DNA from: Lacisediminimonas profundi
GTDB lineage: Bacteria; Pseudomonadota; Gammaproteobacteria; Burkholderiales; Burkholderiaceae_D
Assembly: GCF_008831265.1 (NCBI RefSeq)
Contig: NZ_VTTH01000004.1
Location: 186,001-250,000 of the forward strand
Reading direction: 5' to 3'
Length of the DNA stretch: 64,000 bases
Part shown: positions 9,716 to 19,292 of the stretch, piece after piece
How the letters are laid out: each line of letters opens with the position of its first letter
Numbering within the stretch: the first letter of the stretch is position 1
Notes under the pieces: generated by a model
Told to the model about the DNA's origin: nothing
Database searches by the model: none
What the model saw: the letters and a program-made list of their open reading frames with translations, nothing else
Translations under genes and position numbers: made by a program

Positions 9716-11728
9716 ATGACCGAATTCAAGAACACAGAAAAGGAATTGCACGACTTCCGGATGCGGCTATCGGCGGCGGGCGTGTTCGTGTTCATCTGTT
9801 TCGGCCTGCTGCTGGCGCGCTTTTTGTGGCTGCAGGCTTACAAGCATGGCGACTATGCCGCCCAAGCCGAGGACAACCGCATTGCCGTGGTCCCGGTGGT
9901 TCCGAACCGCGGGCTGATCCTGGATCGCAACGGGGTGGTCCTGGCCCGCAACTTTTCGGCGTACACGCTCGAGATCACGCCGTCCAAGCTGAAAATGGAT
10001 CTCGAGACCGCCATCGAAGAACTGGCAAAGCTGGTCGATATCCAGCCGCGGGACCGCAAGCGCTTTCGCCGCCTGCTGGATGAAGCCAAGAACTTCGAGA
10101 GCGTGCCTATCCGCACCCGGCTGACCGACGAGGAAGTGGCGCGTTTCACCGCACAGCGCTACCGCTTTCCCGGCATTGAAATCCAGGCGCGGCTGTTCAG
10201 GCAGTATCCGTTGGGCAGCGTCGCCTCGCATGTGATCGGCTTTATCGGCCGGATCAACCAGGCCGAGGCCAGTGCGATCGAGGAGTGGGACGACGCCACC
10301 AACTACGCCGGCACCAGCCATATCGGCAAGGAAGGCCTGGAAAAAAGCTATGAAAAGCAGCTGCATGGCACCACCGGCTACGAGGAGGTGGAAGTCTCCG
10401 CCGGTGGCCGCGCGGTGCGCACGCTGGCGCGCACCCACGCCACGCCGGGCAAGAACCTGATCCTGTCGATCGATATCGAATTGCAGAAAGTGGTCGAGCA
10501 GGCATTCGGCGACCGGCGCGGCGCGCTGATCGCCATCGAACCATCCACCGGCGACATCCTGGCCTATGTCTCGATGCCCAGCTTCGACCCCAATCTGTTC
10601 GTCGAGGGAATCGACCAGCAGAGCTGGGACGAACTCAACACTTCGCCTGACAAACCGATGGTGAACCGGCCCCTGTCGGGAAGCTACCCGCCGGGCTCGA
10701 CCTACAAGCCGTTCATGGCGCTGGCGGCGCTGGAGCTCGGCAAGCGCACGCCCGAGCAGTCGATCCGCGATCCCGGCTACTTCAACTTCGGCAACCACCG
10801 CTTCCGCGATGACAAGGAAGGCGGCCATGGCATGGTCGACATGTACAAGTCCATCGTGCATTCCTGCGACACCTACTACTATCTGCTCGCCAATGATATG
10901 GGCGTGGACGCGATCCATGATTTCATGAAGCCGTTCGGCTTTGGCCAGAAGACCGGCATCGACCTCGAGCACGAGCGGTCCGGGCTGCTGCCTTCGACCG
11001 ACTGGAAGCGCAACGCCTATCGCCGCCCGGAACAGAAGAAATGGTATGCAGGCGAAACCATTTCGCTTGGCATCGGCCAGGGCTATAACTCCTTTACGCC
11101 GCTGCAACTGGCGCATGCCACGTCCATCCTGGCCAACAACGGCGTCGTGATGAAGCCGCACCTGGTCAAGATGGTGGAAGACCCGGTCACCAAGAATCGC
11201 GTTGTGACAGTTCCCAAGGAAAGCTACCGCATTCCCCTCAAGCAGGAAAACATCGACATCGTCAAGAATGCGCTGGTCGGTGTGACCAAGGAGGGGACCT
11301 CGACCCGGGCCTTCGCCAATGCCGGCTATGAATCTGCTGGCAAGACCGGCACGGCGCAGGTGATCGCCATCAAGAAGAACGAGAAATATGACGCCAAGCG
11401 CATCGCGGAACAGCATCGCGACCATGCGCTGTACATGGCCTTTGCGCCGGCCGACCAGCCGCGCATTGCGCTGGCGCTGATCGTCGAGAACGGCGGTTTC
11501 GGCGCGACCGCTGCGGCCCCGATCGCCCGCCAGGCCATGGACTATTACCTGCTGGGCAAGAAGCCGGGACAAAAAGATGCGGCGCCCGCCAAGGGCGGCG
11601 CGCAACAAGTTGCTGCGCCCGCCGGCGTGGTACGGCCGACGGTGCAGCCGACAGTCCAGCCGACGGTGCAGTCGACAGTCCAGCCGGTTAGCCCTGCTGC
11701 CGCTCCACGTTCTGCAAGGCGCGACTAG
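9716..11728 (+). CDS. mrdA: Penicillin-binding protein 2 (peptidoglycan D,D-transpeptidase)
   Basis: Class B PBP that cross-links peptidoglycan for elongation together with RodA. 670 aa: N-terminal membrane anchor (about residues 20-40), dimerisation domain with NRGLILDRNGVVLA, then the transpeptidase domain with nucleophile motif STYK (Ser328-Lys331), the SxN-equivalent SCD in HSCDTYYY, and KTG in AGKTGTAQVI. The C-terminal ~45 residues are unusual, containing four TVQ(P/S) repeats encoded by a 12-bp tandem repeat. Followed two bases later by mrdB. Confidence 0.97.
   Translation: MTEFKNTEKELHDFRMRLSAAGVFVFICFGLLLARFLWLQAYKHGDYAAQAEDNRIAVVPVVPNRGLILDRNGVVLARNFSAYTLEITPSKLKMDLETAIEELAKLVDIQPRDRKRFRRLLDEAKNFESVPIRTRLTDEEVARFTAQRYRFPGIEIQARLFRQYPLGSVASHVIGFIGRINQAEASAIEEWDDATNYAGTSHIGKEGLEKSYEKQLHGTTGYEEVEVSAGGRAVRTLARTHATPGKNLILSIDIELQKVVEQAFGDRRGALIAIEPSTGDILAYVSMPSFDPNLFVEGIDQQSWDELNTSPDKPMVNRPLSGSYPPGSTYKPFMALAALELGKRTPEQSIRDPGYFNFGNHRFRDDKEGGHGMVDMYKSIVHSCDTYYYLLANDMGVDAIHDFMKPFGFGQKTGIDLEHERSGLLPSTDWKRNAYRRPEQKKWYAGETISLGIGQGYNSFTPLQLAHATSILANNGVVMKPHLVKMVEDPVTKNRVVTVPKESYRIPLKQENIDIVKNALVGVTKEGTSTRAFANAGYESAGKTGTAQVIAIKKNEKYDAKRIAEQHRDHALYMAFAPADQPRIALALIVENGGFGATAAAPIARQAMDYYLLGKKPGQKDAAPAKGGAQQVAAPAGVVRPTVQPTVQPTVQSTVQPVSPAAAPRSARRD
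11636..11683 (+). repeat. 12-bp tandem repeat in the mrdA 3' end
   Basis: Four back-to-back 12-base units alternate between CCGACGGTGCAG and CCGACAGTCCAG types (one unit begins TCGAC). In frame they give repeated Pro/Ser-Thr-Val-Gln in the periplasmic tail of PBP2. Copy number could vary between strains without shifting the frame. Confidence 0.85.
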
Positions 11729-11730
11729 CC

Positions 11731-12834
11731 ATGGAAAAACGCTCACTGCTGCAATTGATCAAGCCGTATTTCACCGTGTTCGACGGCTCGCTGTCGCTGA
11801 TAATTTTCCTGATCCTCGGCGCCGGCACCCTGACCATCTATTCGGCCGGCATCGATTTCCCCGGCCGTGTGGAGGACCATTTGCGCAACGTCCTGGTCGC
11901 TTTCGTCGTGCTCTGGTTCGCCGCGCTGGTGCCACCCCAGACCCTGATGCGTTTCGCGCTGCCGATCTACACGATAGGCGTGGCCCTGCTGATCGCGGTG
12001 GCCATGTTCGGCCTGGTCAAGAAAGGCGCGCGTCGCTGGCTGCACCTCGGCATCGTGATCCAGCCGTCGGAAATCATGAAAATTGCGATGCCCCTGATGC
12101 TGTCCTGGTTTTTCCAGAAGCGCGAAGGCAGCATCACCTGGCGCGATTTCCTGCTGGCTGCGCTGCTGCTGCTGGCGCCTGTGGCCCTGATCGCGAGGCA
12201 GCCCGACCTCGGGACCTCACTGCTGGTCGCCGCTGCCGGTTTTTACGTAATCTTCTTCGCAGGACTGCCGTGGAAAGTCCTGGTCGGCCTGGGCGTCACG
12301 TTCCTGGCCAGCCTGCCGATGGCCTGGCACTTCCTGCACGATTACCAGCGCGCCCGGGTAATGACGCTGATCGATCCCACCACCGACCCGCTCGGCAAGG
12401 GTTTCCATATCATCCAGTCGACCATTGCGATTGGCGCCGGCGGAATCACCGGCAAAGGCTGGCTGCAGGGTACCCAGTCCCATCTCGAATTCATACCCGA
12501 ACGCACGACCGACTTCATCTTCGCGGTGTATTCCGAGGAATTCGGGCTGATCGGCAATGTAAGCCTGCTGGTGCTCTACATCCTGTTGATTGGCCGCGGC
12601 CTGCTGATTGCGGCCAACGCGCCGACGCTGTTCTCGCGGCTGCTGGCCGGGGCCATCACCCTCATCTTCTTCACCTATGCCTTTGTCAACATGGGCATGG
12701 TCAGTGGTATTCTTCCGGTGGTTGGCGTGCCGCTGCCGTTCATGAGCTACGGCGGCACCGCCCTGGTGACGCTGGGGCTGGGCGCTGGCATCCTGATGAG
12801 CATACACAGGCACCGCAAGCTGGTGCAGACCTGA
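11731..12834 (+). CDS. mrdB: Peptidoglycan glycosyltransferase RodA
   Basis: SEDS-family polymerase of lipid II that forms the elongasome core with PBP2. 367 aa with about ten membrane helices. SEDS hallmarks are KKGARRWLHLGIVIQPSE, the large periplasmic loop with RVMTLIDPTTDPLGKGFHI and IAIGAGGITGKGW, FIPERTTDFIFAVYSEEFG, and the C-terminal LPFMSYGGTA. Starts two bases after mrdA, so the two are surely co-transcribed. Confidence 0.97.
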   Translation: MEKRSLLQLIKPYFTVFDGSLSLIIFLILGAGTLTIYSAGIDFPGRVEDHLRNVLVAFVVLWFAALVPPQTLMRFALPIYTIGVALLIAVAMFGLVKKGARRWLHLGIVIQPSEIMKIAMPLMLSWFFQKREGSITWRDFLLAALLLLAPVALIARQPDLGTSLLVAAAGFYVIFFAGLPWKVLVGLGVTFLASLPMAWHFLHDYQRARVMTLIDPTTDPLGKGFHIIQSTIAIGAGGITGKGWLQGTQSHLEFIPERTTDFIFAVYSEEFGLIGNVSLLVLYILLIGRGLLIAANAPTLFSRLLAGAITLIFFTYAFVNMGMVSGILPVVGVPLPFMSYGGTALVTLGLGAGILMSIHRHRKLVQT

Positions 12835-12871
12835 CAAACAAACAGACCATCAGACCAGGAAGGGAGCGGCC

Positions 12872-13969
12872 ATGCGACTGATGATGAATTCCTTGCAGTC
12901 CATTGCCAATCGCAGCGGCTGGTTGGCTGTTACTGCCGGTGCGCTGCTGCTCAACGGATGTACCTTGATGCCACCCGCGCCGGTGCAGGATGCGGCCACG
13001 ACTGCACCTCAGGCCAGCGCCCGTACCGGCGCTGCCGCAGTGCCGGTGCTGCCGCCAGCGGGATCCGGGCGCGGTGGTTATTACATGGACGACGGCCCCG
13101 CCGATGTGATTCCGGAAGGACTGGCACAAACGCCCGACGCACAACCGCGAGTCGAAGCCATCATCCCCCGTGCCAACCGGCCCTATACCGTGTTCGGCAA
13201 GACTTACACCCCGATCACTGACCAGCGTCCGTTGCGCCAGCGCGGTATCGCCAGCTGGTATGGCAAGAAATTCCACGGCCAGAAAACATCGTCGGGCGAA
13301 CCCTACGACATGTTCAAGATGACCGCGGCCCATCCAACCTTGCCGATTCCCTCGTATGCCCGGGTGACGCACGTGGCCAGCGGCCGCCAGGTGATCGTCA
13401 GGATCAATGATCGCGGACCATTCCATTCCGGCCGCGTGATCGACCTGTCCTACACCGCCGCGCTCAAGCTGGGCTATCTGGGACGCGGCAGCGGAGAGAT
13501 CGAGGTCGAGCGCCTGCTGCCGGACGAGATTGCCCGGATCAACAGCAGCCAGCTGGAGGCGAAGACTGCAGCGACAGTGGAATTGGCGGCCGTGGTGGCG
13601 CCGGAGGTGGCAATGACTTCCTTTGGCACGCAGCCGGACGATCGCCCGGCCACGGCCCCTGCCACCCCTGCAGCAGCTGCCAACGTTCCGGCCGCGACCG
13701 ATGCGACTTCCGGGCAGCCGGGTGTGCTGGCGGCAGCCGGTTCCTTCTATCTTCAGTTGGGTGCGTTCTCGCGACAGGCAAATGCGGAACAGGCGAGACA
13801 GCGCTTGTCGGGTAGCGGCGCCAGTGCCTGGCCGGCGCTGGACGTGGCGCAATCGAATGGCTTGTACCGGCTGTTCGGCGGTCCCTACGCCAGCCGCGCC
13901 GAGGCCGAAGCCGCCGCGCAGACCTTGCGCGCGGCAAGCAGCATCAGCGCCATCATCGTCCAGCGTTAG
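12872..13969 (+). CDS. rlpA: Septal-ring lytic transglycosylase RlpA lipoprotein
   Basis: Outer-membrane lipoprotein that cleaves denuded glycan strands. 365 aa; lipobox ALLLNGC puts the lipidated cysteine at residue 30. The double-psi beta-barrel domain (about 125-215) carries GIASWYGKKFHGQKTSSGE and the catalytic-type NDRGPFHSGRVIDLS. A Pro/Ala-rich linker leads to a C-terminal SPOR domain (about 290-365, FYLQLGAFSRQANAEQARQ) that binds denuded peptidoglycan. A strong Shine-Dalgarno (AGGAAGGGAG) precedes the ATG. Last gene of the mre operon and convergent with rsmI. Confidence 0.95.
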   Translation: MRLMMNSLQSIANRSGWLAVTAGALLLNGCTLMPPAPVQDAATTAPQASARTGAAAVPVLPPAGSGRGGYYMDDGPADVIPEGLAQTPDAQPRVEAIIPRANRPYTVFGKTYTPITDQRPLRQRGIASWYGKKFHGQKTSSGEPYDMFKMTAAHPTLPIPSYARVTHVASGRQVIVRINDRGPFHSGRVIDLSYTAALKLGYLGRGSGEIEVERLLPDEIARINSSQLEAKTAATVELAAVVAPEVAMTSFGTQPDDRPATAPATPAAAANVPAATDATSGQPGVLAAAGSFYLQLGAFSRQANAEQARQRLSGSGASAWPALDVAQSNGLYRLFGGPYASRAEAEAAAQTLRAASSISAIIVQR

Positions 13970-13982
13970 CAGGCAGGGACTG

Positions 13983-14900
13983 CTAGTCCTCGGCACCGGC
14001 GCCGGCCTTCAGCTCCAGCGCGCGCTCATACAGCGCATTCTTCTTCAGCCCGGTAATGCGCGCAGCCAGCGATGCCGCCTGTTTCACCGGACACTCCGAC
14101 AGCAGGATCGCCAGGATGCGGTCGGTTTCGGCCCGGTCCTGGTCTTGTTCCGGCGCGCCTTCCACCAGCACCACGAATTCGCCGCGCTGGTGGTTGCTGT
14201 CCTGTTGCAGCCATGCCGCGGCGTCCTTCAGCGCGCAACGGTGGATCTGTTCGAACTGCTTGGTCAGTTCGCGGCCCAGCACCACCTTGCGCTCCCCTCC
14301 CAATGCGGCGCACAGGGCGTCGATTGTTTCGACAATGCGATGCGGCGCTTCATAGAACACCAGTGTGGCCGGCAGCGCGGCCAGTTTGCGCAGGGCGGAA
14401 TCGCGCTGGGCCGCGCGCGCGGGCAGGAATCCGGCGAAATGGAACTGGTCCGCCACCAGGCCGGCGGCCGACAGTGCTGCGATCGCGGCGCTGGCGCCCG
14501 GTAACGGAATCACGCGCAGGCCGGCTTCGATGACCGTATCCACGATGCGCGCGCCGGGGTCCGACACTGCCGGGGTGCCGGCATCCGAGACCAGTGCGAT
14601 TCGTTCGCCTGCCTGCAGCCGAGCAACCAGCGCCTGCGCCGCCTCGCGCTCATTGTGCTGGTGGGCCGCAATCAACGGTGTCGAAATCCCGTAGCGGTTC
14701 AGCAGTTGCCTGGTGTTGCGGGTATCTTCGCAGGCGACCGCGTCTGCCAGCGCCAGCACATGCAGCGCGCGCAGGCTGATGTCGCCGGCGTTTCCGACCG
14801 GTGTGGCGACCACATATAATGCGCCGGCCGGATAGCTTTGCTGTGACACGTCATGCAGCGCGGAAATTTCTGGCGACAGGCTGGTATCTTCTGATGTCAT
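13983..14900 (-). CDS. rsmI: 16S rRNA (cytidine1402-2'-O)-methyltransferase
   Basis: SAM-dependent methylase that modifies C1402 in the ribosomal P site. 305 aa from the ATG at 14900. The tetrapyrrole-methylase fold is shown by [50 protein letters not shown] and [19 protein letters not shown]. The frame stays open 50 codons further upstream into the divergent spacer, without similarity. Divergent from yraN, as in many proteobacteria. Confidence 0.96.
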   Translation of the reverse strand: MTSEDTSLSPEISALHDVSQQSYPAGALYVVATPVGNAGDISLRALHVLALADAVACEDTRNTRQLLNRYGISTPLIAAHQHNEREAAQALVARLQAGERIALVSDAGTPAVSDPGARIVDTVIEAGLRVIPLPGASAAIAALSAAGLVADQFHFAGFLPARAAQRDSALRKLAALPATLVFYEAPHRIVETIDALCAALGGERKVVLGRELTKQFEQIHRCALKDAAAWLQQDSNHQRGEFVVLVEGAPEQDQDRAETDRILAILLSECPVKQAASLAARITGLKKNALYERALELKAGAGAED

Positions 14901-14985
14901 TGGTGGAGAGGTCGATGGGCAGATGGATTTCATGCGATTGGCTGCCAAGTGTACTCGGGTGCCTGCCGGTGAGCATGGTGCGTCC

Positions 14986-16766
<1,781 letters not shown>

Positions 16767-16809
16767 CCCTGACGGTGGCGGGAAGGCTAAATTAGGCCTC
16801 GGGACTTTT

Positions 16810-16922
16810 GCTGACCATTACCCGCATCTCGATTTCGAGAGCGTAGACGGGCGAACGCAACGAACGCTCCCTCCCCTTGAAAGGGAGGGAGTTATAAAGT
16901 CGCTCGGCGATTGCCGCTCTTT
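16810..16922 (-). repeat. Dispersed intergenic repeat, copy 2
   Basis: Reverse-complement partner of the element at 3313-3423. On the minus strand it reads AGAGCGGCAAT, CGACTTTAT, a C-rich hairpin arm and its partner, AGGGAGCGTTC, GTCTACGCT and GATGCGGGTAATGGTCAGC in the same order as copy 1. It fills most of the spacer between dolP and the DsrE-like gene. Confidence 0.75.
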
Positions 16923-17009
16923 CTGTGGCGGGAAAAGCATTCACCGCGCCCTCATGGCCTGCGCCCGCACCGGTCAAAGCATCCAACCCTGCCACGAGCC
17001 TCGACCAAC

Positions 17010-17447
17010 ATGCAGAGACATATCTTTTCCCTTATCGCCGCAATCCTGCTTGCCGCAAGTGCGGCGATTGTGCCTGCGGCTGTGCGCGCCGAGCCTGTGA
17101 AGGTCGTCTATCACATGCAGGATGGCGTGGACCAGGCAAGCCGGGGCCTGGCAAACATCCGCAATCATCTGCGTGCCGAGCCCGACACCCGGATCGTCGT
17201 GGTTGCCCTGGCCGACGGCATCCAGTTCCTGCTGAAGGGCGCGACCCAGCGCAATGGCCGGCCGTTCGATGCGCAGGTATCGGATCTGGCACAGCAGGGT
17301 GTGGAATTTCGGGTGTGCAACTTTACGCTGGCCGCGCACGACGTTCCCCACGAACGATTGCTGCGCGAGGCAAAACTGGTGAAATCGGGCGTGGCAGAGA
17401 TCGCGCGGCTGCAGGCGAAGGAAGGCTTTGCGTACATCAGGCCCTGA
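17010..17447 (+). CDS. Exported DsrE/DsrF-like protein
   Basis: 145 aa with a clear cleavable signal peptide (about residues 1-28, FSLIAAILLAASAAIVPAAVRA) followed by a DsrE-type sulfurtransferase-like fold: KVVYHMQDGVDQASRGLANIRNHL, RIVVVALADGIQFLL and GVEFRVCNFTL. The single cysteine in FRVCNFTL is at the position where DsrE relatives carry theirs. Periplasmic DsrE-like proteins often accompany thiol and metal-handling genes; here a thioredoxin-like gene follows. Exact role unknown. Confidence 0.8.
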   Translation: MQRHIFSLIAAILLAASAAIVPAAVRAEPVKVVYHMQDGVDQASRGLANIRNHLRAEPDTRIVVVALADGIQFLLKGATQRNGRPFDAQVSDLAQQGVEFRVCNFTLAAHDVPHERLLREAKLVKSGVAEIARLQAKEGFAYIRP

Positions 17448-17470
17448 CCGTACCGCTCAGGGTCACGCGG

Positions 17471-17476
17471 TATAAT
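17471..17476 (+). promoter_or_regulatory. Consensus -10 box before the thioredoxin-like gene
   Basis: An exact TATAAT, 45 bp before the thioredoxin-like ATG. The only -35-like sequence (CTGACC at 17444) is 21 bp upstream, which is long, so the promoter is only a candidate. It would start the thioredoxin and metal-efflux genes separately from the DsrE-like gene. Confidence 0.4.
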
Positions 17477-17521
17477 GGCCACTGTCATCACCGACCCACT
17501 GCGGGCTCCCCGCATACCGCC

Positions 17522-18055
17522 ATGCAAGCTCCCGCTTCCCCTTCCGGCGCAACCAGGCGCCCCAACCTGACCAGGATCCTTGCCGTCGTGCTGGTGCTCG
17601 CGTTGGCCGTCACCGGTTACCTCTCGTTCTCGAAAAAGGAAACCGCGCCCAAGGTCACCTTCAGCGGCATCGATGGCCAGCAGTACACGTCCGACAGCCT
17701 GCGCGGCAAAGTCGTGATGGTGAATTTCTGGGCCACCAGTTGCGTTACCTGCATCAAGGAAATGCCGGACATGGTGCGGACCTATGACAAGTACAAGGAC
17801 CGCGGACTGGAATTCGTCGCGGTCGCGATGAGCTACGATCCGCCCAACTACGTGCTGAATTACGCCCAGACCCGCAAGCTGCCGTTCAAGGTCGCGCTGG
17901 ACAGTACTGGCGCTGTCGCAAAAGCCTTCGGCGACGTCAAGCTCACGCCGACCACTTACGTGATCGACAAGAACGGCCAGATCATCAAGCGTTATGTCGG
18001 CGAGCCGCAGTTCGCCGAATTGCACCAACTGCTGGAAAAAGCACTGGCCGGCTGA
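17522..18055 (+). CDS. TlpA/ResA-like membrane-anchored thioredoxin
   Basis: 177 aa with one N-terminal signal anchor (about 18-36) and a periplasmic thioredoxin fold. Active site WATSCVTCIKEMP has cysteines 74 and 77; the cis-proline region is KLTPTTYVIDKNGQI. It should act as a periplasmic thiol-disulfide oxidoreductase or peroxidase-like reductant. It lies 76 bp upstream of the metal-efflux adaptor on the same strand, so a link to metal or cytochrome thiol chemistry is plausible but inferred. Confidence 0.88.
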   Translation: MQAPASPSGATRRPNLTRILAVVLVLALAVTGYLSFSKKETAPKVTFSGIDGQQYTSDSLRGKVVMVNFWATSCVTCIKEMPDMVRTYDKYKDRGLEFVAVAMSYDPPNYVLNYAQTRKLPFKVALDSTGAVAKAFGDVKLTPTTYVIDKNGQIIKRYVGEPQFAELHQLLEKALAG

Positions 18056-18131
18056 CGGTCAATCGCAGTTCGACCGCTGCGAAACTTTGATGGCAGGGCC
18101 AACTGCGGGTCAACCTGACAAGACAAGAAAA

Positions 18132-19292
18132 ATGCGTGTTCGCCTCCTGCTTTCCCTGCTGGCGCTAGCCGGCCCATCGCTGCTTTGCCAGCCGGCATTG
18201 GCCCAGCCCTCGCCATTCATCCGTATCGACGACGATCGCATCGGCAAGTCCGGTATAAAGTTCCAGCCGGTCAAGCCGGCCCAGGGCGCCGCCGAACGCC
18301 TGCGCCTTGCCGGCACGGTGGTCTTTTCCGGCAAAGGCCTGGAACTGGTCAGCACGCCCGCTGCCGGCGTCGTCCAGGCGGTGCTGGTGCAGACCATGCA
18401 GCCGGTGGCGGCGGGAACCCCGGTAGTGCGGCTGCACAGCCCCCAGGTGCTCGAATGGCAGCGCGAATATGTTCAAAGCCGGGCCCAGTTGGCGCTGGCC
18501 GCCGACAAGCTCAAGCGTGACCAGGCATTGTTTGACGAAGGCATCATCGCCCGCAGCCGGCTGGAGGAAACCCGCAGCGCGCACTCGCAGGCACAAGCCG
18601 CCTCGCAGGAACGGCGGCAATTGCTGCGCCTTGCCGGCATGGGCGATGCCGCCATCGGCAAGCTTTCGAGCGCACAGGGGCTCGATCCGGAAATCACTGT
18701 GGTCGCCCGCTATGCCGGCACCGTGACTGAACAGGCGGTCACTGTTGGCCAGCGCGTCGACGCCGGCGCACCCTTGTTGAAACTGGCGCGCGGCGGCGAA
18801 CTGCTGCTGGATTTACAGGCCAGCCGCGAGCAGGCCGACCGCATCGCCGTCGGCGACGCAGTGCAGGTGGCCGGCTGCGAAAAAGCCGGACGGGTGACCG
18901 CGAAGAGCCTGCAGGTGAACCCCGCCAACCAGTCCGTCCCGGTGCGGGCAAGCATTCCCGGCGCAGACAAATGCCTGCGCGCCAACCAGCATGTGGATGC
19001 GGCTGTTTCTATCGTCCCTTCCACCGGCATTGCCACGGGCGGCGGCGGTTTCAGCGTGCCGGCCAGCGCCCTGCTGCGGCATGAGGGCCGCGATTACGTG
19101 CTGGTGCGCGAGCCAGGCGGTGTGCGGCCGGTGGCAGTCGCGGCCGGCGGGCGCAGCGGCGAATCGGTCGTGGTCACTGCGGCCGCCGGCGCCTTGCCGG
19201 CCGGGGCCAATGTCGCGGTGCAGGGAATTGCCGTCCTCAAGGGAATCTGGTCCGGGCTGGGCGCCGCGGCCGACACTGGTGCGCCTAAATAA
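18132..19292 (+). CDS. RND efflux periplasmic adaptor (CusB/CzcB type)
   Basis: Membrane-fusion protein joining the RND pump to the outer-membrane channel. 386 aa from the ATG at 18132, with signal peptide VRLLLSLLALAGPSLLCQPALA. A lipoyl/barrel-sandwich half near GVVQAVLVQTMQPVAAGTPVV, then an alpha-hairpin (about 115-170, Ala/Gln/Arg-rich) and a second lipoyl half VVARYAGTVTEQAVTVGQRVDAG follow. An in-frame ATG at 18090 would give 14 more residues. No N-terminal Met-rich metal-binding segment like that of E. coli CusB is visible. Stop and cusA start overlap (TAATG). Confidence 0.9.
   Translation: MRVRLLLSLLALAGPSLLCQPALAQPSPFIRIDDDRIGKSGIKFQPVKPAQGAAERLRLAGTVVFSGKGLELVSTPAAGVVQAVLVQTMQPVAAGTPVVRLHSPQVLEWQREYVQSRAQLALAADKLKRDQALFDEGIIARSRLEETRSAHSQAQAASQERRQLLRLAGMGDAAIGKLSSAQGLDPEITVVARYAGTVTEQAVTVGQRVDAGAPLLKLARGGELLLDLQASREQADRIAVGDAVQVAGCEKAGRVTAKSLQVNPANQSVPVRASIPGADKCLRANQHVDAAVSIVPSTGIATGGGGFSVPASALLRHEGRDYVLVREPGGVRPVAVAAGGRSGESVVVTAAAGALPAGANVAVQGIAVLKGIWSGLGAAADTGAPK

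Noticed and set aside
9767-11746. 659-codon minus-strand open frame
   Set aside because: Shadow of mrdA, whose catalytic motifs are intact on the plus strand.
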